A stretch of 64,000 nt of DNA, taken from Leptotrichia shahii. GTDB taxonomy: Bacteria > Fusobacteriota > Fusobacteriia > Fusobacteriales > Leptotrichiaceae. The number at the start of each line of letters is the position of its first letter. Position 1 is the stretch's first letter. The stretch lies in the NCBI RefSeq assembly GCF_008327825.1, contig NZ_AP019827.1, positions 1,364,001 through 1,428,000 on the forward strand. The letters are read 5' to 3'. The notes beneath the pieces were generated by a model. It was not told where the DNA came from. It made no database searches and saw only the letters and a list, made by a program, of their open reading frames with translations. Shown here in pieces: positions 19,022 through 28,461 of this stretch. The position numbers were made by a program, and so were the translations under genes.

Positions 19022-20545
19022 TTAATGTTTAAAGTGTCTAATCCCAGTAAATACCATTGTAATCCCATGTTCATTACAAGCCTCAATTGATTCTTTATCT
19101 CTCATTGATCCACCAGGTTGTACAATCGCTTTAATTCCTATTTTTGCAGCTGTATCTACGCAATCTCTGAATGGGAAGAAGGCGTCTGATGCTAATACTG
19201 CTCCTGTCAAGTCTTTTCCAACTTTTTCTTGAGCATGTTGCAATGCGTGTTCTGTTGACCAAATTCTGTTAGTTTGACCAGTTCCTACACCGACTGCCAT
19301 TCCATCTTTAACAACTACAATCGCATTTGATTTTACATATTTTACAACTTTCATTCCTAATTCCATATCAGCTTTTTCTTTTTCAGTAGGCTTCTTTTCA
19401 GTAACAACATTCATTTCATCAATCATTTTGCTGTTTGTTCCTTGAACCAAAATTCCGCCGTCAACTTTTACATAGTCGAATTTGTCTTGAGGTTTTGGAG
19501 TTTTACATTCGATAACTCTCAAGTTTTTCTTTGTTTTCAAGATTTCCAACGCTTCATCTGTAAATGAAGGTGCAATTACGATTTCCAAGAAGATTTTTTT
19601 CAATTCTTCAGCAGTTTCTTTATTAACTTCTCTGTTTAGTGCAACAATTCCACCAAAAATTGATACTGGGTCGCAATCGTGAGCTTTTTTATATGCTGTG
19701 AAAATATCATCTGCAACAGCCACACCACAAGGAGTTGAGTGTTTTATTGCACAAGCTGCTGGACCGTCAAATTCTCCAACCACTTTCCAAGCAATATCCA
19801 TATCTCTAATATTGTTAAATGATAATTCTTTTCCGTTCAATTGCTCAATATCTTTCATGCTTCCATTTTCAGTAGTTGAAACATAATAAGCTGAAGATTG
19901 ATGAGGATTTTCCCCATATCTCAAGTCAAATTTTTTCTCATAAGAAACATTCAAATATTTTGGATAATCTTCTTCTAACAAGAATGCAGAAATTGCCGCA
20001 TCATAAGCCGATGTCAAGTTAAATACTTTCCCAGCCAATCTTTTCTTAGTTTCATAAGAAACTTTTCCATCTTTTTCCATTTCTTCCATAACTACTGAAT
20101 AATCTTCAGTTTCACAAATAACTGTTACATCTTTAAATGATTTTGCAGCTGAACGAAGCATTGTAGGTCCACCTATATCAATAAATTCGATTTTTTCATC
20201 AAAAGTTTTGTCAGTTTGAACTTCTCTAAAGAACGGATAAAGATTAACAACAACATAATCAATTGTTTCAATTCCTTCTCTTGCAATTGTGTCCATATGT
20301 TCCTTATTATCTCTAATCGCCAAAATTCCACCATGAATATTTGGATGCAAAGTTTTTACTCTCCCATCGAGCATTTCTTTAAAATTAGTAACTTCTGAAA
20401 CATCTATTACAGAAAGACCATTTTCCTTTAAATATTTATAAGTTCCTCCTGTTGAGATGATTTCCACACCTTTTTGATCTAAAAACTGTGCAAATTCTAA
20501 AATTCCCGTCTTATCAAAAACACTAATCAAAGCTCTTTTTTTCAT
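19022..20545 (-). CDS. purH: Bifunctional AICAR transformylase/IMP cyclohydrolase PurH
   Basis: Last two steps to IMP. 507 residues, normal length. N-terminal MGS-like cyclohydrolase domain (about 1-190) opens with [17 protein letters not shown] and contains STGGTYKYL and [13 protein letters not shown]. The C-terminal transformylase domain (about 195-507) has [29 protein letters not shown] with the catalytic Lys-His, and [30 protein letters not shown] precedes the ATG, and a promoter lies just upstream. It is a single-gene unit, separate from the main pur cluster and from purD. Confidence 0.98.
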   Translation of the reverse strand: MKKRALISVFDKTGILEFAQFLDQKGVEIISTGGTYKYLKENGLSVIDVSEVTNFKEMLDGRVKTLHPNIHGGILAIRDNKEHMDTIAREGIETIDYVVVNLYPFFREVQTDKTFDEKIEFIDIGGPTMLRSAAKSFKDVTVICETEDYSVVMEEMEKDGKVSYETKKRLAGKVFNLTSAYDAAISAFLLEEDYPKYLNVSYEKKFDLRYGENPHQSSAYYVSTTENGSMKDIEQLNGKELSFNNIRDMDIAWKVVGEFDGPAACAIKHSTPCGVAVADDIFTAYKKAHDCDPVSIFGGIVALNREVNKETAEELKKIFLEIVIAPSFTDEALEILKTKKNLRVIECKTPKPQDKFDYVKVDGGILVQGTNSKMIDEMNVVTEKKPTEKEKADMELGMKVVKYVKSNAIVVVKDGMAVGVGTGQTNRIWSTEHALQHAQEKVGKDLTGAVLASDAFFPFRDCVDTAAKIGIKAIVQPGGSMRDKESIEACNEHGITMVFTGIRHFKH

Positions 20546-20579
20546 TTGGTATCATTCCTCCAATACATTTTGTTAATTT

Positions 20580-20608
20580 ATTTTATCATAAAGTATTGTA
20601 TTTATCAA
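20580..20608 (-). promoter_or_regulatory. Promoter of purH
   Basis: Minus-strand TTGATA, 17-nt spacer, TAAAAT, some 35 nt before the start codon, leaving no room for a riboswitch in the leader. Confidence 0.6.
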
Positions 20609-20758
20609 GGTTGCCAAAAATATTAACTTTTTAAAAATTATAAATTTATAATTACTTTATAATAGTCTATAAAATTAATTTTAATTTAATTTATTTATGA
20701 TAAAAAATGTTATAATTAATATAAAAATATAACTTTAAAGTAAATAAGGAGGTTTTTT

Positions 20759-21775
20759 ATGGGATTTATTAATCCATTTCAAATTTACTCTAAAGAAGAA
20801 AATACTATTACAAATAATATTCTATTACTTCTATCAAACTTGTATAGAATAAACCCCAAAATCTATGAATTGTTTATAAACAGTATTCTTCCAGAAAATA
20901 TCAATTATCAAGTTATCCCTGTTTTTACACAGCAAAAATCACAAAAGGAAGGAGGAATTATTGACGGTCATATTCAGACAAAAGCAACAAAAATCATTAT
21001 TGAAACCAAAGTTACAGGATTAGATAATACAAAAAAACTTATTAATTACTGCAAAAACGAAAATCCATCTGAAACAAACATATTAATTCACATAAGTCAT
21101 TCTACCTTTGATGAAGCTACCATAAAATCTATAAATCAAAAAATAGGAATTTATAATTTTAATTTTGTTTCAATAACTTTTTCCGAATTAATTTCTTCCC
21201 TTCAGGAAATTGCGGACGAATATCCTTTTAATGAAGAACTATGCCGTTTATCCAAAGATTTTTATTATTATTGCAGTTCAATGGGTCTAATAAAAAACGT
21301 ATTCAGAATCGTTCCATGCAATAAAAGTTTTGAATTAAACAAAAAATATCGTTTATACTTTCAACCTGAGTTCAGAGGATATTCAAACCATCAATTTACT
21401 GGAATATATACTGCAAAAGAAGTGAAATATATTGGAAAAGTAAACAAAGTTTTTTTGGCTGAACTTACAAAAGAAGGAACATTAATTACTAAAAAAATTT
21501 CAGGCAATGGGGAAATTACTAGCGAGGAGGAAAATAGAATTATCAATACAATAAGGGCATTCCCAGAAATTTATGGCTATGGCGATATTTCAAAAGGACA
21601 TATCTTCTTTTTATTTGATGATAATGATTTTTGTCCAACAAAATTTAAAAAATTAACTTCAAGAGGATTAAGAAAAAATAAATACTATGAATTAAAATCC
21701 CTTTTAAATATTGAAAATATAGAAAATTCATCAACTTTAGAAATTGCGGAAAAATTAAATGATATTACTTGGTAA
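20759..21775 (+). CDS. Orphan PD-(D/E)XK-like protein, function unknown
   Basis: A 338-residue cytosolic protein with a strong AAGGAGG start. Not a family I can name. The N-terminal third shows a nuclease-fold core: GGIIDGHIQTKATKIIIETK, that is an Asp in a first strand, a second strand, then Glu-x-Lys, the spacing of PD-(D/E)XK enzymes. A helical region follows, then from about residue 190 a second beta-rich domain (KYRLYFQPEFRGYSNHQFTGIY). There is no partner methylase or helicase beside it; the next gene is a secreted SH3 protein. It could be a defence nuclease or a degenerate sensor; the activity is inferred from three residues only. Confidence 0.55.
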   Translation: MGFINPFQIYSKEENTITNNILLLLSNLYRINPKIYELFINSILPENINYQVIPVFTQQKSQKEGGIIDGHIQTKATKIIIETKVTGLDNTKKLINYCKNENPSETNILIHISHSTFDEATIKSINQKIGIYNFNFVSITFSELISSLQEIADEYPFNEELCRLSKDFYYYCSSMGLIKNVFRIVPCNKSFELNKKYRLYFQPEFRGYSNHQFTGIYTAKEVKYIGKVNKVFLAELTKEGTLITKKISGNGEITSEEENRIINTIRAFPEIYGYGDISKGHIFFLFDDNDFCPTKFKKLTSRGLRKNKYYELKSLLNIENIENSSTLEIAEKLNDITW

Positions 21776-21806
21776 AAATAAATTTTTAAAAGATTGGAGA
21801 AGAATT

Positions 21807-22598
21807 GTGAGAAAATTGTTGTTAATTTTAAGTTTGTTCGTTATAAATATTGTTGGATTGGCTTATGAGAAATGTAATCCTAAAACAATCTATGAAATTA
21901 GTGTAAATGATTTAAATGGAAGTTATTTTGGACAAAACAAAAAAGATGGAACAATTATGATAAAACTTGGTAAAAATGCTAATAAAGTACAGGCAATTCA
22001 CTTTGATGAAAATAGGATTTTAAATAATTGTATTCTTGATCCAAAAATAACAGAATTTCATATTGAACACGGTTTATTTATCAATGCGATGTACGACGAA
22101 ATGTTGGATGGTGTGTATAATAATGATCAGGACATAAAAATAGATTATGATTCGTGTCTTGAGAAAAATCATCAATTTTGTAAAATTTCTAAAGATGCAG
22201 ACATTAACGGAAATCCTGTGGGAATTTCATTTAATCAAGAAGTTCAGGATATTGAAATTTATGGAAATATAGTTGACGTTGAAAAAAGAAATGATTATAA
22301 AAGAATAATAATAGGCGAAGATTATGAAGAAGATGATATTCCTGTATGTGCAAGTAAAAGTATTAGTGAAGAAAATTGTAAAAAAGAAAAATTCATAGTA
22401 AAATCTCCAAATGGTTATGCCAATCTTACTAGAAAAGCGTATGATAATTCAACTATTCGTGATAAAATAAAAAATGGAACAATTGTGGTCATAGATCCAA
22501 TTGATATAAGTCCTTTTGATGTCGAAGGAGTATATGTTGAAGTTTTAGGACAACATAAATTTGGATATATTAATTGGAAATATTTGGAAAAAAAATAA
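21807..22598 (+). CDS. Secreted protein with C-terminal SH3-like domain
   Basis: I set the start at a GTG 7 nt after GGAG, giving VRKLLLILSLFVINIVGLAY as signal peptide; the longer ATG frame overlaps the preceding gene and lacks a site. The mature protein is about 240 residues with several Cys residues. The last 70 residues (SPNGYANLTRKAYDNSTIRD, then KNGTIVVID, ending FGYINWKYLEKK) form a bacterial SH3 (SH3b) module, similar to the SH3 protein near deoC (GYANLREKPTKESKIV). Such domains usually bind peptidoglycan or peptides in the periplasm. It is followed closely by another membrane-anchored gene. Confidence 0.65.
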   Translation: MRKLLLILSLFVINIVGLAYEKCNPKTIYEISVNDLNGSYFGQNKKDGTIMIKLGKNANKVQAIHFDENRILNNCILDPKITEFHIEHGLFINAMYDEMLDGVYNNDQDIKIDYDSCLEKNHQFCKISKDADINGNPVGISFNQEVQDIEIYGNIVDVEKRNDYKRIIIGEDYEEDDIPVCASKSISEENCKKEKFIVKSPNGYANLTRKAYDNSTIRDKIKNGTIVVIDPIDISPFDVEGVYVEVLGQHKFGYINWKYLEKK

Positions 22599-22639
22599 AT
22601 GTTTAGGTACATTAAATTTGAATTTTAGGAGAAATATAA

Positions 22640-23317
22640 ATGGAAAATAATAATATTGAAAATAAAAATTTAGTAAAAATTCTAATTGGAATAATAATTG
22701 CTCTTGTTCTAGTTATAGGCTTTATCATCATAGGTGGTGGTATTTACCAATTTATAAGTATGAAAAATAAGATAAGCGAGATGGAAAAAGTCCAAAAGGA
22801 ACAGGAAAAAAGACAGTTAGAAAATCAAATGATGGCTTCAGTACAAACTCAAACTAAAGAAAATAATAAATCAAGTGAAACCAAAACCAATGAAGCTAAA
22901 ACTGAAACTAAAGAAGTTGATCCGTATGAAAGAAGATTTACGGCTTCTGATATGAATGATACACTTGTAGAAATTAAAGGTGTAAGAGATGGGAATAAAG
23001 TTTTAGTCCGTGTTTTGGAAGGAAATAATAAAGGTAAAAGAGGATATATTAATTTAAAAGGTTTCAAAAATATAACTAATTCTGCCTTAAGATCATTAAT
23101 TGGCAGCACTTGGGCAGCAACTGGTGTTAATAACGGAGTTGAAATGGAATACGGTTTAATTCTTCATCATCCTGGTTCAGACATTTATAGTTACAATTTA
23201 AATAAAGAATTGATAGATTACAAGTTATCTGGTCATGATTCAGCAGTAAAATACGACTGTGGACGTGATACTGCAAGAAATTTTATACAAAGTTATGACC
23301 CTTCAGCTTGTTATTAG
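22640..23317 (+). CDS. Membrane-anchored protein with SH3-like segment, unknown
   Basis: A 225-residue protein: one strong TM helix at about 12-34, a short coiled coil with Gln/Glu/Lys (about 40-65), a Lys/Thr/Glu low-complexity linker, then a globular C-terminal domain facing outside. Within that domain VLVRVLEGNNKGKRGYINLKG looks like the last strands of an SH3-like barrel. The last 70 residues contain two Cys (CGRD, SACY) that could pair. TTAGGAGAAA precedes the ATG. It follows the SH3 secreted gene by 41 nt and ends before a shared terminator. Function unknown. Confidence 0.6.
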   Translation: MENNNIENKNLVKILIGIIIALVLVIGFIIIGGGIYQFISMKNKISEMEKVQKEQEKRQLENQMMASVQTQTKENNKSSETKTNEAKTETKEVDPYERRFTASDMNDTLVEIKGVRDGNKVLVRVLEGNNKGKRGYINLKGFKNITNSALRSLIGSTWAATGVNNGVEMEYGLILHHPGSDIYSYNLNKELIDYKLSGHDSAVKYDCGRDTARNFIQSYDPSACY

Positions 23318-23322
23318 AGATT

Positions 23323-23370
23323 AAAAAAAATACTCTTGCAATAAGCTATATCATTGTTTGAGTATTTTTT
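23323..23370. terminator. Bidirectional terminator between the SH3-type operon and rarA
   Basis: AAAAAATACTC and GAGTATTTTTT arms, with inner CAAT/ATTG pairing possible; placed between two convergent genes. Confidence 0.7.
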
Positions 23371-23403
23371 ATACCAACTATTTTCCAAAATTCAATAGAC
23401 AAT

Positions 23404-24633
23404 TTATTTTTCATTCTTTTTTATTTTCTTAAAATATTCCTTCGCCGCCATCTCAAACTTATTCTCCCCAAACTCATAAAACTTAATTTTTTCATTCATA
23501 TAAACCTGCTCCACATAGTGATTTTCATAGTTATGAGGATATTTATAATCTTTTTTCCCAACTTTTGTAAGATGAATTGGCGTATCTTGAATTTTTTCAT
23601 TCTCAATGTGACTAAGTGCTGAATTTATCGCATTGTAAGCCGAATTGCTCTTTGGAGAAATTGCCAAATAAATTGCAACTTCCGAGAGAATTATTCTTGC
23701 TTCTGGCATTCCAATTTCCTTTACTGCATTAAGCCCTGCCACAGCAACTGATAAAGCCTGTGGATTTGCAAGTCCAATATCTTCAGAAGCCAAAATTACA
23801 AGTCTTCTAGCAATATACAAAATATCTTCACCACCAGAAAGCATTTTTGCCATCCAATAAATCGCCGCATCAGGGTCACTCCCACGAATACTTTTTATCA
23901 TCGCAGAAACTGTGTTATATTTGTCTTCCGTCTTGTGATAAGATTTTTTCGTATTCAGCACTCCCTTCACTTCATCAAGCGTAAAATCCACCCCAACATT
24001 CGCAATCAATTCCAAAATATTTATAGCCTGTCTTGCATCTCCTTCAATAATTTCCGAAATATATTCTAAAATCTCATTTGAAATTCCAATTTTCTCTTTC
24101 TCATTAATATTTTTCAAAATTTTAAGCAAATCTTTTTCACTCAATTTTTTAAATTCAAATGCCATACATCGTGACAACAACGCATTATTCAAATTATAAT
24201 AAGGATTTTCAGTCGTCGCACCAATCAAAATAATATTTCCATTTTCCAAATCCTGTAAAAGTGAATCCTGCTGCAACTTATTAAATCTATGAATCTCATC
24301 CAGGAACAGAAGTGTCTGCTGTCCGTTCGTATGAAATCTGTTGTGTGCCTTATCAGAAATCTCCTTTATATCAGTCACAGATGCCTTTATCGCATTCAAA
24401 TATTCATAATGATAATTCATTTTTTCAGCAACAATTTCCGCAAGAGTCGTTTTCCCTGTTCCCGGTGCTCCCCAAAAAATCGCATTCATAAAATTTCCAC
24501 GCTCAATAATCTTCCTCAAAATCCCATTTTCTCCAACCAGCTTTTCCTGTCCATAAAAATCGTCCAAACTTTTTGGTCGGTATCTAAAGGCAAGTGGTTT
24601 CTTATTTTCATATACTTTATCAAATAAATTCAT
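23404..24633 (-). CDS. rarA: Replication-associated recombination protein A (RarA/MgsA)
   Basis: AAA+ clamp-loader-like ATPase acting at stalled forks. 409 residues. Visible: RYRPKSLDDFYGQEKLVG at the start, Walker A GAPGTGKT (about 56-63), Walker B LFLDEIHRFNKLQQD, sensor 1 IGATTENPYYNLN and the SRC arginine-finger region, then the MgsA C-terminal tetramer domain with YWMAKMLSGGEDILYIARRL, ASEDIGLANP and the terminal YPHNY motif. GGGAG lies before the ATG. It stands alone, converging on the SH3-type genes and divergent from the AAA/DUF1703 gene. Confidence 0.95.
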   Translation of the reverse strand: MNLFDKVYENKKPLAFRYRPKSLDDFYGQEKLVGENGILRKIIERGNFMNAIFWGAPGTGKTTLAEIVAEKMNYHYEYLNAIKASVTDIKEISDKAHNRFHTNGQQTLLFLDEIHRFNKLQQDSLLQDLENGNIILIGATTENPYYNLNNALLSRCMAFEFKKLSEKDLLKILKNINEKEKIGISNEILEYISEIIEGDARQAINILELIANVGVDFTLDEVKGVLNTKKSYHKTEDKYNTVSAMIKSIRGSDPDAAIYWMAKMLSGGEDILYIARRLVILASEDIGLANPQALSVAVAGLNAVKEIGMPEARIILSEVAIYLAISPKSNSAYNAINSALSHIENEKIQDTPIHLTKVGKKDYKYPHNYENHYVEQVYMNEKIKFYEFGENKFEMAAKEYFKKIKKNEK

Positions 24634-24756
24634 TTTTCTACTCCCTTTTACTTTTCAAATTACAATAATAAATACAAAATTTTTCTTATAAATTTATTGC
24701 ATTTTACTATACAGTCTATTTTATAAATTTAAAACTATTTTATAACAATCAAACAA

Positions 24757-24785
24757 TTTACTTTTTTTACAATTCATATTATAAT
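24757..24785 (+). promoter_or_regulatory. Promoter of the AAA/DUF1703 gene
   Basis: TTTACT, 17-nt spacer, TATAAT, about 65 nt before the start codon. Confidence 0.5.
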
Positions 24786-24850
24786 ATATTCACTTACTTA
24801 AAACAATAAATTATTAATAAATAAAAATTAAAAAGGAAGGAGTACTAAAG

Positions 24851-26554
24851 ATGAAAAATCGCAGAAAAAAGAGATTACCTATCGGAATATCTGATTTTAA
24901 AGAGATTATCGAAAATAACTACTACTATTTCGATAAAACAAAATTTATAGAAAATATTTTAGAAGATGGCTCAAAAGTTAAATTATTTACTCGTCCGAGA
25001 AGATTTGGCAAAACACTGAATATGTCGATGTTAAAATATTTTTTTGATATTAAAAATAAAGGCGAAAATAGAAAATTATTTGAAAATTTAGAAATTTCTA
25101 AAAGTGAATATTTTGAAAAGCAGGGAAATTTCTTTGTAATCTCTATTTCTTTCAAAAATTATGATGCAGAAAGCTGGGAAAGCGGATTTAACACGATTAA
25201 AAATGAGATAAAATTACTATATAACGAATTTTATTTGATAAGAGATAATTTGAATCAAAGTGATTTAGCAGATTTTGACGCTATTTGGCTGAAAAAAAAT
25301 AATGCTGACTGGATTAATTCTTTATTTAATTTGACCAGATATTTATACGAACTTTCTGGAAAAAAAGTAGTTGTTTTAATAGATGAGTATGACCAGCCAA
25401 TAATTGATTCCTATATAAAAAGGAATTATGAGAAATGTATCGCGTTTTTTAAAGCATTTTATGGAAAAGTTTTGAAAGATAATAATTACTTGGAAATGGG
25501 GATTTTGACAGGTATTTTGCGAGTCGCAAAGGAAAACATCTTTTCAGGTTTGAATAATTTAGAAGTTCACACAATTTTAGATGATGAATTTACAGAATAC
25601 TTTGGAATTATGGAAAATGAAGTTGAAAAATCTCTTGAAGATTTTGACTTAAAATATGAATTAAATGATGTTCAAAAATGGTACAATGGGTATTTATTCG
25701 GCGAAAAAAAAGTTTATAATCCTTGGTCGATTATTAATTTTTTAAAAAACGGAAAATTAAAGCCTTATTGGGTAAATACAAGTGAAAATGGGTTTATAAA
25801 GCTATATTTACAAAAAATGAAAAAAGAAATTTTCGATGATTTTTCAAAACTTTTGAATAAAGAAGAAATTTTTGAAATAATTAACGATAGTATGACTTTT
25901 GGAAATTTAGAAGCGAATTTTGAGAAAAACATTTGGAATCTATTTTTTCATAGTGGCTATTTAACACTAGCTAGAGAATATAATGAAAATAACGAAGAAA
26001 CATATTTAAAAATTCCAAATGAAGAAATTTTAAAAATGTTCTCAAATATGTTTATTGAAGTATATTTTGGAAATTCTAATAATTTTTCAAAATTAACTAA
26101 TGCATTAAAAAATGGAAATATCGAAAATTTTAAAATTGAACTAAATAAAATTTTGTTAGAAAATACAAGTATTTTTGATGTGTCTGGAATCTATAAAGAA
26201 CAATTTTATCATGGATTAATACTCGGATTAATTTTAAAATTAAAAAATGAATACGAAATTTTATCAAATAGTTTCGCTGGAAAAGGTCGATACGATTTAC
26301 TTTTGAAACCTAAAAATATTTTTGAAAGAAAAGAAGGAATTATCATTGAATTAAAAGCAATAAATACAGATAATTTAAAATTAAATTCAGAAAAAATTCA
26401 CGAAAAATTGTTAAACGAATGTGAAGTCGCACTACATCAAATTGAAGAAAAAGAGTATACTTCAATTTTGAAAAATGCTGGAATTGACAATATTTTAAAG
26501 ATTGGAATTGCGTTTTTTGGAAAAGAATTTGAAGTAAAATTTGCGAGAGAATAA
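24851..26554 (+). CDS. AAA-ATPase-like protein with C-terminal PD-(D/E)XK nuclease domain (DUF1703 type)
   Basis: 567 residues. The N-terminal AAA_ATPase-like (PF09820-type) domain is clear: PIGISDFKEIIENNYYYFDK, a Walker A-like FTRPRRFGKTLNMSML in which the usual P-loop is RRFGKT, Walker B VVLIDEYDQPI, and GILTGILRVAKENIFSGLNN. The C-terminal DUF1703/PDDEXK_9 part has GRYDLLL (Asp) and EGIIIELKAI (Glu-x-Lys). These proteins are numerous in fusobacteria and Bacteroidetes and their role is not established; a mobile or defence link has been suggested. A paralogue of 554 residues lies further right. AAGGAAGGAG precedes the ATG. Confidence 0.88.
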   Translation: MKNRRKKRLPIGISDFKEIIENNYYYFDKTKFIENILEDGSKVKLFTRPRRFGKTLNMSMLKYFFDIKNKGENRKLFENLEISKSEYFEKQGNFFVISISFKNYDAESWESGFNTIKNEIKLLYNEFYLIRDNLNQSDLADFDAIWLKKNNADWINSLFNLTRYLYELSGKKVVVLIDEYDQPIIDSYIKRNYEKCIAFFKAFYGKVLKDNNYLEMGILTGILRVAKENIFSGLNNLEVHTILDDEFTEYFGIMENEVEKSLEDFDLKYELNDVQKWYNGYLFGEKKVYNPWSIINFLKNGKLKPYWVNTSENGFIKLYLQKMKKEIFDDFSKLLNKEEIFEIINDSMTFGNLEANFEKNIWNLFFHSGYLTLAREYNENNEETYLKIPNEEILKMFSNMFIEVYFGNSNNFSKLTNALKNGNIENFKIELNKILLENTSIFDVSGIYKEQFYHGLILGLILKLKNEYEILSNSFAGKGRYDLLLKPKNIFERKEGIIIELKAINTDNLKLNSEKIHEKLLNECEVALHQIEEKEYTSILKNAGIDNILKIGIAFFGKEFEVKFARE

Positions 26555-26624
26555 TTTATGAAAAATCTTTTATGATTTGAATTTAATTTTTAAATTAATC
26601 ATGAAAAAATTAAGAGGTAAAACA

Positions 26625-27120
26625 ATGAGAAAAATATCTATTTTATGAAACAAATACTCCAATTGGAAAAATTGGGATTGCTACGACAGAAAATGACTCT
26701 CACATCACAGATTTAACTTGGGAATCTGATTTTGAAAATTTAAAAAAAGAAAATAATTTTCAAATTTGTGAAACTGAACTGATTAAACAAGCGAAAAAAC
26801 AGCTTTTTGAATATTTTGAAAAAAAGCGAAAAAATTTTGATTTGCCACTTTTGAAAGAAGGAACACCATTTCAAATTTCTGTTTGGAACGCTCTTGAAAA
26901 AATTCCTTATGGCGAAACTCGTTCTTACAAAGATATTGCAATCGCAATTGACAATCCAAAAGCTGTTCGTGCAGTTGGAATGGCAAATAATCGAAATAAA
27001 ATTGCTATTTTTATTCCATGTCATCGTGTGATTGGTGCGGATGGGAAGTTAGTTGGATACGGTGGCGGACTTCATATTAAGCAATTTTTGTTGGAACTGG
27101 AAGGTATTAAAATAAAATAG
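26625..27120 (+). pseudogene. ogt: Methylated-DNA-protein-cysteine methyltransferase (Ogt), N-terminal frameshift
   Basis: Suicidal repair of O6-methylguanine. The active-site block PCHRVIGADGKLVGYGGG is intact, as are FQISVWNALEKIPYGETRSY and RAVGMANNRN. An ATG with AGAGG upstream starts MRKIS and stops after seven codons, while the homologous frame (FYETNTPIGKIGIATTENDS) has no start codon. Removing one A from the five-A run at 26630-26634 joins them as MRKYLFYETNTP, a typical head. So a one-base insertion or a sequence error disrupts codon 4. An internal TTG could still give a truncated 92-residue C-terminal domain carrying the active site. About 164 residues when restored. Confidence 0.8.
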
Positions 27121-27204
27121 TTTAATAAAACCTTTTCGTTGCTTTTTATTATCTTTTATGTTAAAATTTTATTAACTAAAATAACAAGAAAGGGTGTGAA
27201 ATCA

Positions 27205-27441
27205 ATGATAACCGTTTCTATAAATGCTAATCCTGACATAGAAAATAAAATAAATAACTATGTTAAGGAAAACAATATCAATTTAAACCAAGTAATGTTA
27301 GATTTAATTCTTGAAAAAATCGAAGATGAAGAGGACTATAAATTGGCTGTTGAGGCTTATAAAGAAGAAAAAGACAACAGAGGAAACTGGATTAGCCACG
27401 AAGATTTAATAAAAAAATTAGGGTTGGAAAATGAAATATAG
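27205..27441 (+). CDS. RelB/DinJ-family antitoxin
   Basis: 78 residues from an ATG preceded by GAAAGGGTGTG. The N-terminus (TVSINANPDIENKINNYVKE) is a ribbon-helix-helix DNA-binding fold as in RelB/DinJ antitoxins, and the C-terminal half (EDEEDYKLAVEAYKEEK to WISHEDLIKKLG) is the flexible toxin-binding region. It overlaps the toxin gene by 11 nt, the usual arrangement. Antitoxins of this class bind their own promoter, so autoregulation is expected; the site is not evident here. Confidence 0.82.
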   Translation: MITVSINANPDIENKINNYVKENNINLNQVMLDLILEKIEDEEDYKLAVEAYKEEKDNRGNWISHEDLIKKLGLENEI

Positions 27442-27697
27442 TCTAATGTACTCTGAAAAAGCACAGAAACAGCTAAATAAACTAGATAATTCTATGAAAT
27501 CAAAAATTTTAAAATATATCGATCAAAATCTTTTCGATACAGATAATCCAAAAAAATTTGGAAAACCTTTGAGATATAATCTAAAAGGATTTTGGAGATA
27601 TCGAGTTGAAAATTATAGAATTATTGTAAAAATTGAAGAAAGTGAACTAGTTATTTTGATTGTTCAAATAGATAAAAGGGATAAAATTTATATTTAG
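27431..27697 (+). CDS. RelE/ParE-family toxin
   Basis: 88 residues. The pattern YSLMYSEKAQKQLNKLDNSM, KPLRYNLKGFWRYRVENYRI and ILIVQIDKRDKIYI is the RelE fold with the conserved Arg residues on the central strands and the terminal Arg-Asp-x-Ile-Tyr. It would cleave mRNA at the ribosome if RelE-like, or act on gyrase if ParE-like; the Leu-Arg-Tyr/Tyr-Arg-Val pattern favours RelE. Translation is coupled to the antitoxin by an 11-nt overlap. It lies next to a broken ogt and an AAA/DUF1703 gene in an accessory-looking stretch. Confidence 0.85.
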   Translation: MKYSLMYSEKAQKQLNKLDNSMKSKILKYIDQNLFDTDNPKKFGKPLRYNLKGFWRYRVENYRIIVKIEESELVILIVQIDKRDKIYI

Positions 27698-27744
27698 AAT
27701 TTCTGAATTGAATTTTAAATTATTGGGTTAAATTGAGTATTAAA

Positions 27745-27796
27745 AACAAAAAAACTGTCTGATATTCCTATTTTTAAGAATATAAGGCAGTTTTTT
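27745..27796. terminator. Bidirectional terminator after the relBE-type pair
   Basis: Long hairpin: AAACTGTC pairs with GGCAGTTT and the inner GATATTC with GAATATA. T runs on both strands; sits between convergent genes. Confidence 0.8.
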
Positions 27797-27896
27797 ATTT
27801 CATTAAAATTAAATAGTATTAATATAAACTTTATTTACAGAATAAAAATTATATTTTAATTAAACAGTAAGATATCTTAAATTTAATAAAATATTA

Positions 27897-28238
27897 TTAA
27901 TGTCTTACATATATAGTTCTTGTATCATAGTTAATTTCAATATCATATCCATCTAAATTTATGTTTTTTACTTGTTTTGCAACAAATTTTCCATCATCTC
28001 TTGTACGATATGAAAATTTTATATTTCTATATCGTAATCCATTTATTTTACATAATGGATATGTTACTCTTACATAAGCAAGATAATTTTCGGTATTTGG
28101 ATCTTCTTTAATAGAAGTTACTTTCCCATTTTCACAATAACCTGTAACATTTTCAAATGTTTTAGTTCCCACTTCCCCAGCTCTTGCATAAGCTACCATA
28201 GAAGTAAAAAAAGTCATTAATAGTAAAAATTTTTTCAT
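27897..28238 (-). CDS. Small secreted protein of unknown function
   Basis: 113 residues with a signal peptide (MKKFLLLMTFFTSMVAYARA). The mature 94 residues are beta-rich with many Tyr and Arg and two Cys (TGYCEN and PLCKIN) that could form a disulphide. No family recognised. AAGGAG lies 8 nt before the ATG. It is a single gene between two terminators. Confidence 0.6.
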   Translation of the reverse strand: MKKFLLLMTFFTSMVAYARAGEVGTKTFENVTGYCENGKVTSIKEDPNTENYLAYVRVTYPLCKINGLRYRNIKFSYRTRDDGKFVAKQVKNINLDGYDIEINYDTRTIYVRH

Positions 28239-28403
28239 TTTTTATTTCTCCTTAAAATTTTAATTTAATAATTATTTGTAACTAACTAGTATAAAAACTA
28301 AATCTACTATATTATACCCCCCACATTTGATTTAAATTATATTTTACTTAAAAAAAACTTATTTTAATAACCAAAATTATAATAGTAACAACTTCCTTTT
28401 AAG

Positions 28404-28453
28404 ATGCAAAAAACTACACCTTCTAAATTACAAATAATTTTTTAGGTGCAGTT
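28404..28453 (-). terminator. Terminator of the GH13 glucosidase gene
   Basis: Minus-strand AACTGCACCT pairs with AGGTGTAGTT (one mismatch) across a 22-nt loop, followed by six T. Nine nt after the stop codon. Confidence 0.65.
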
Positions 28454-28461
28454 CATATTTT

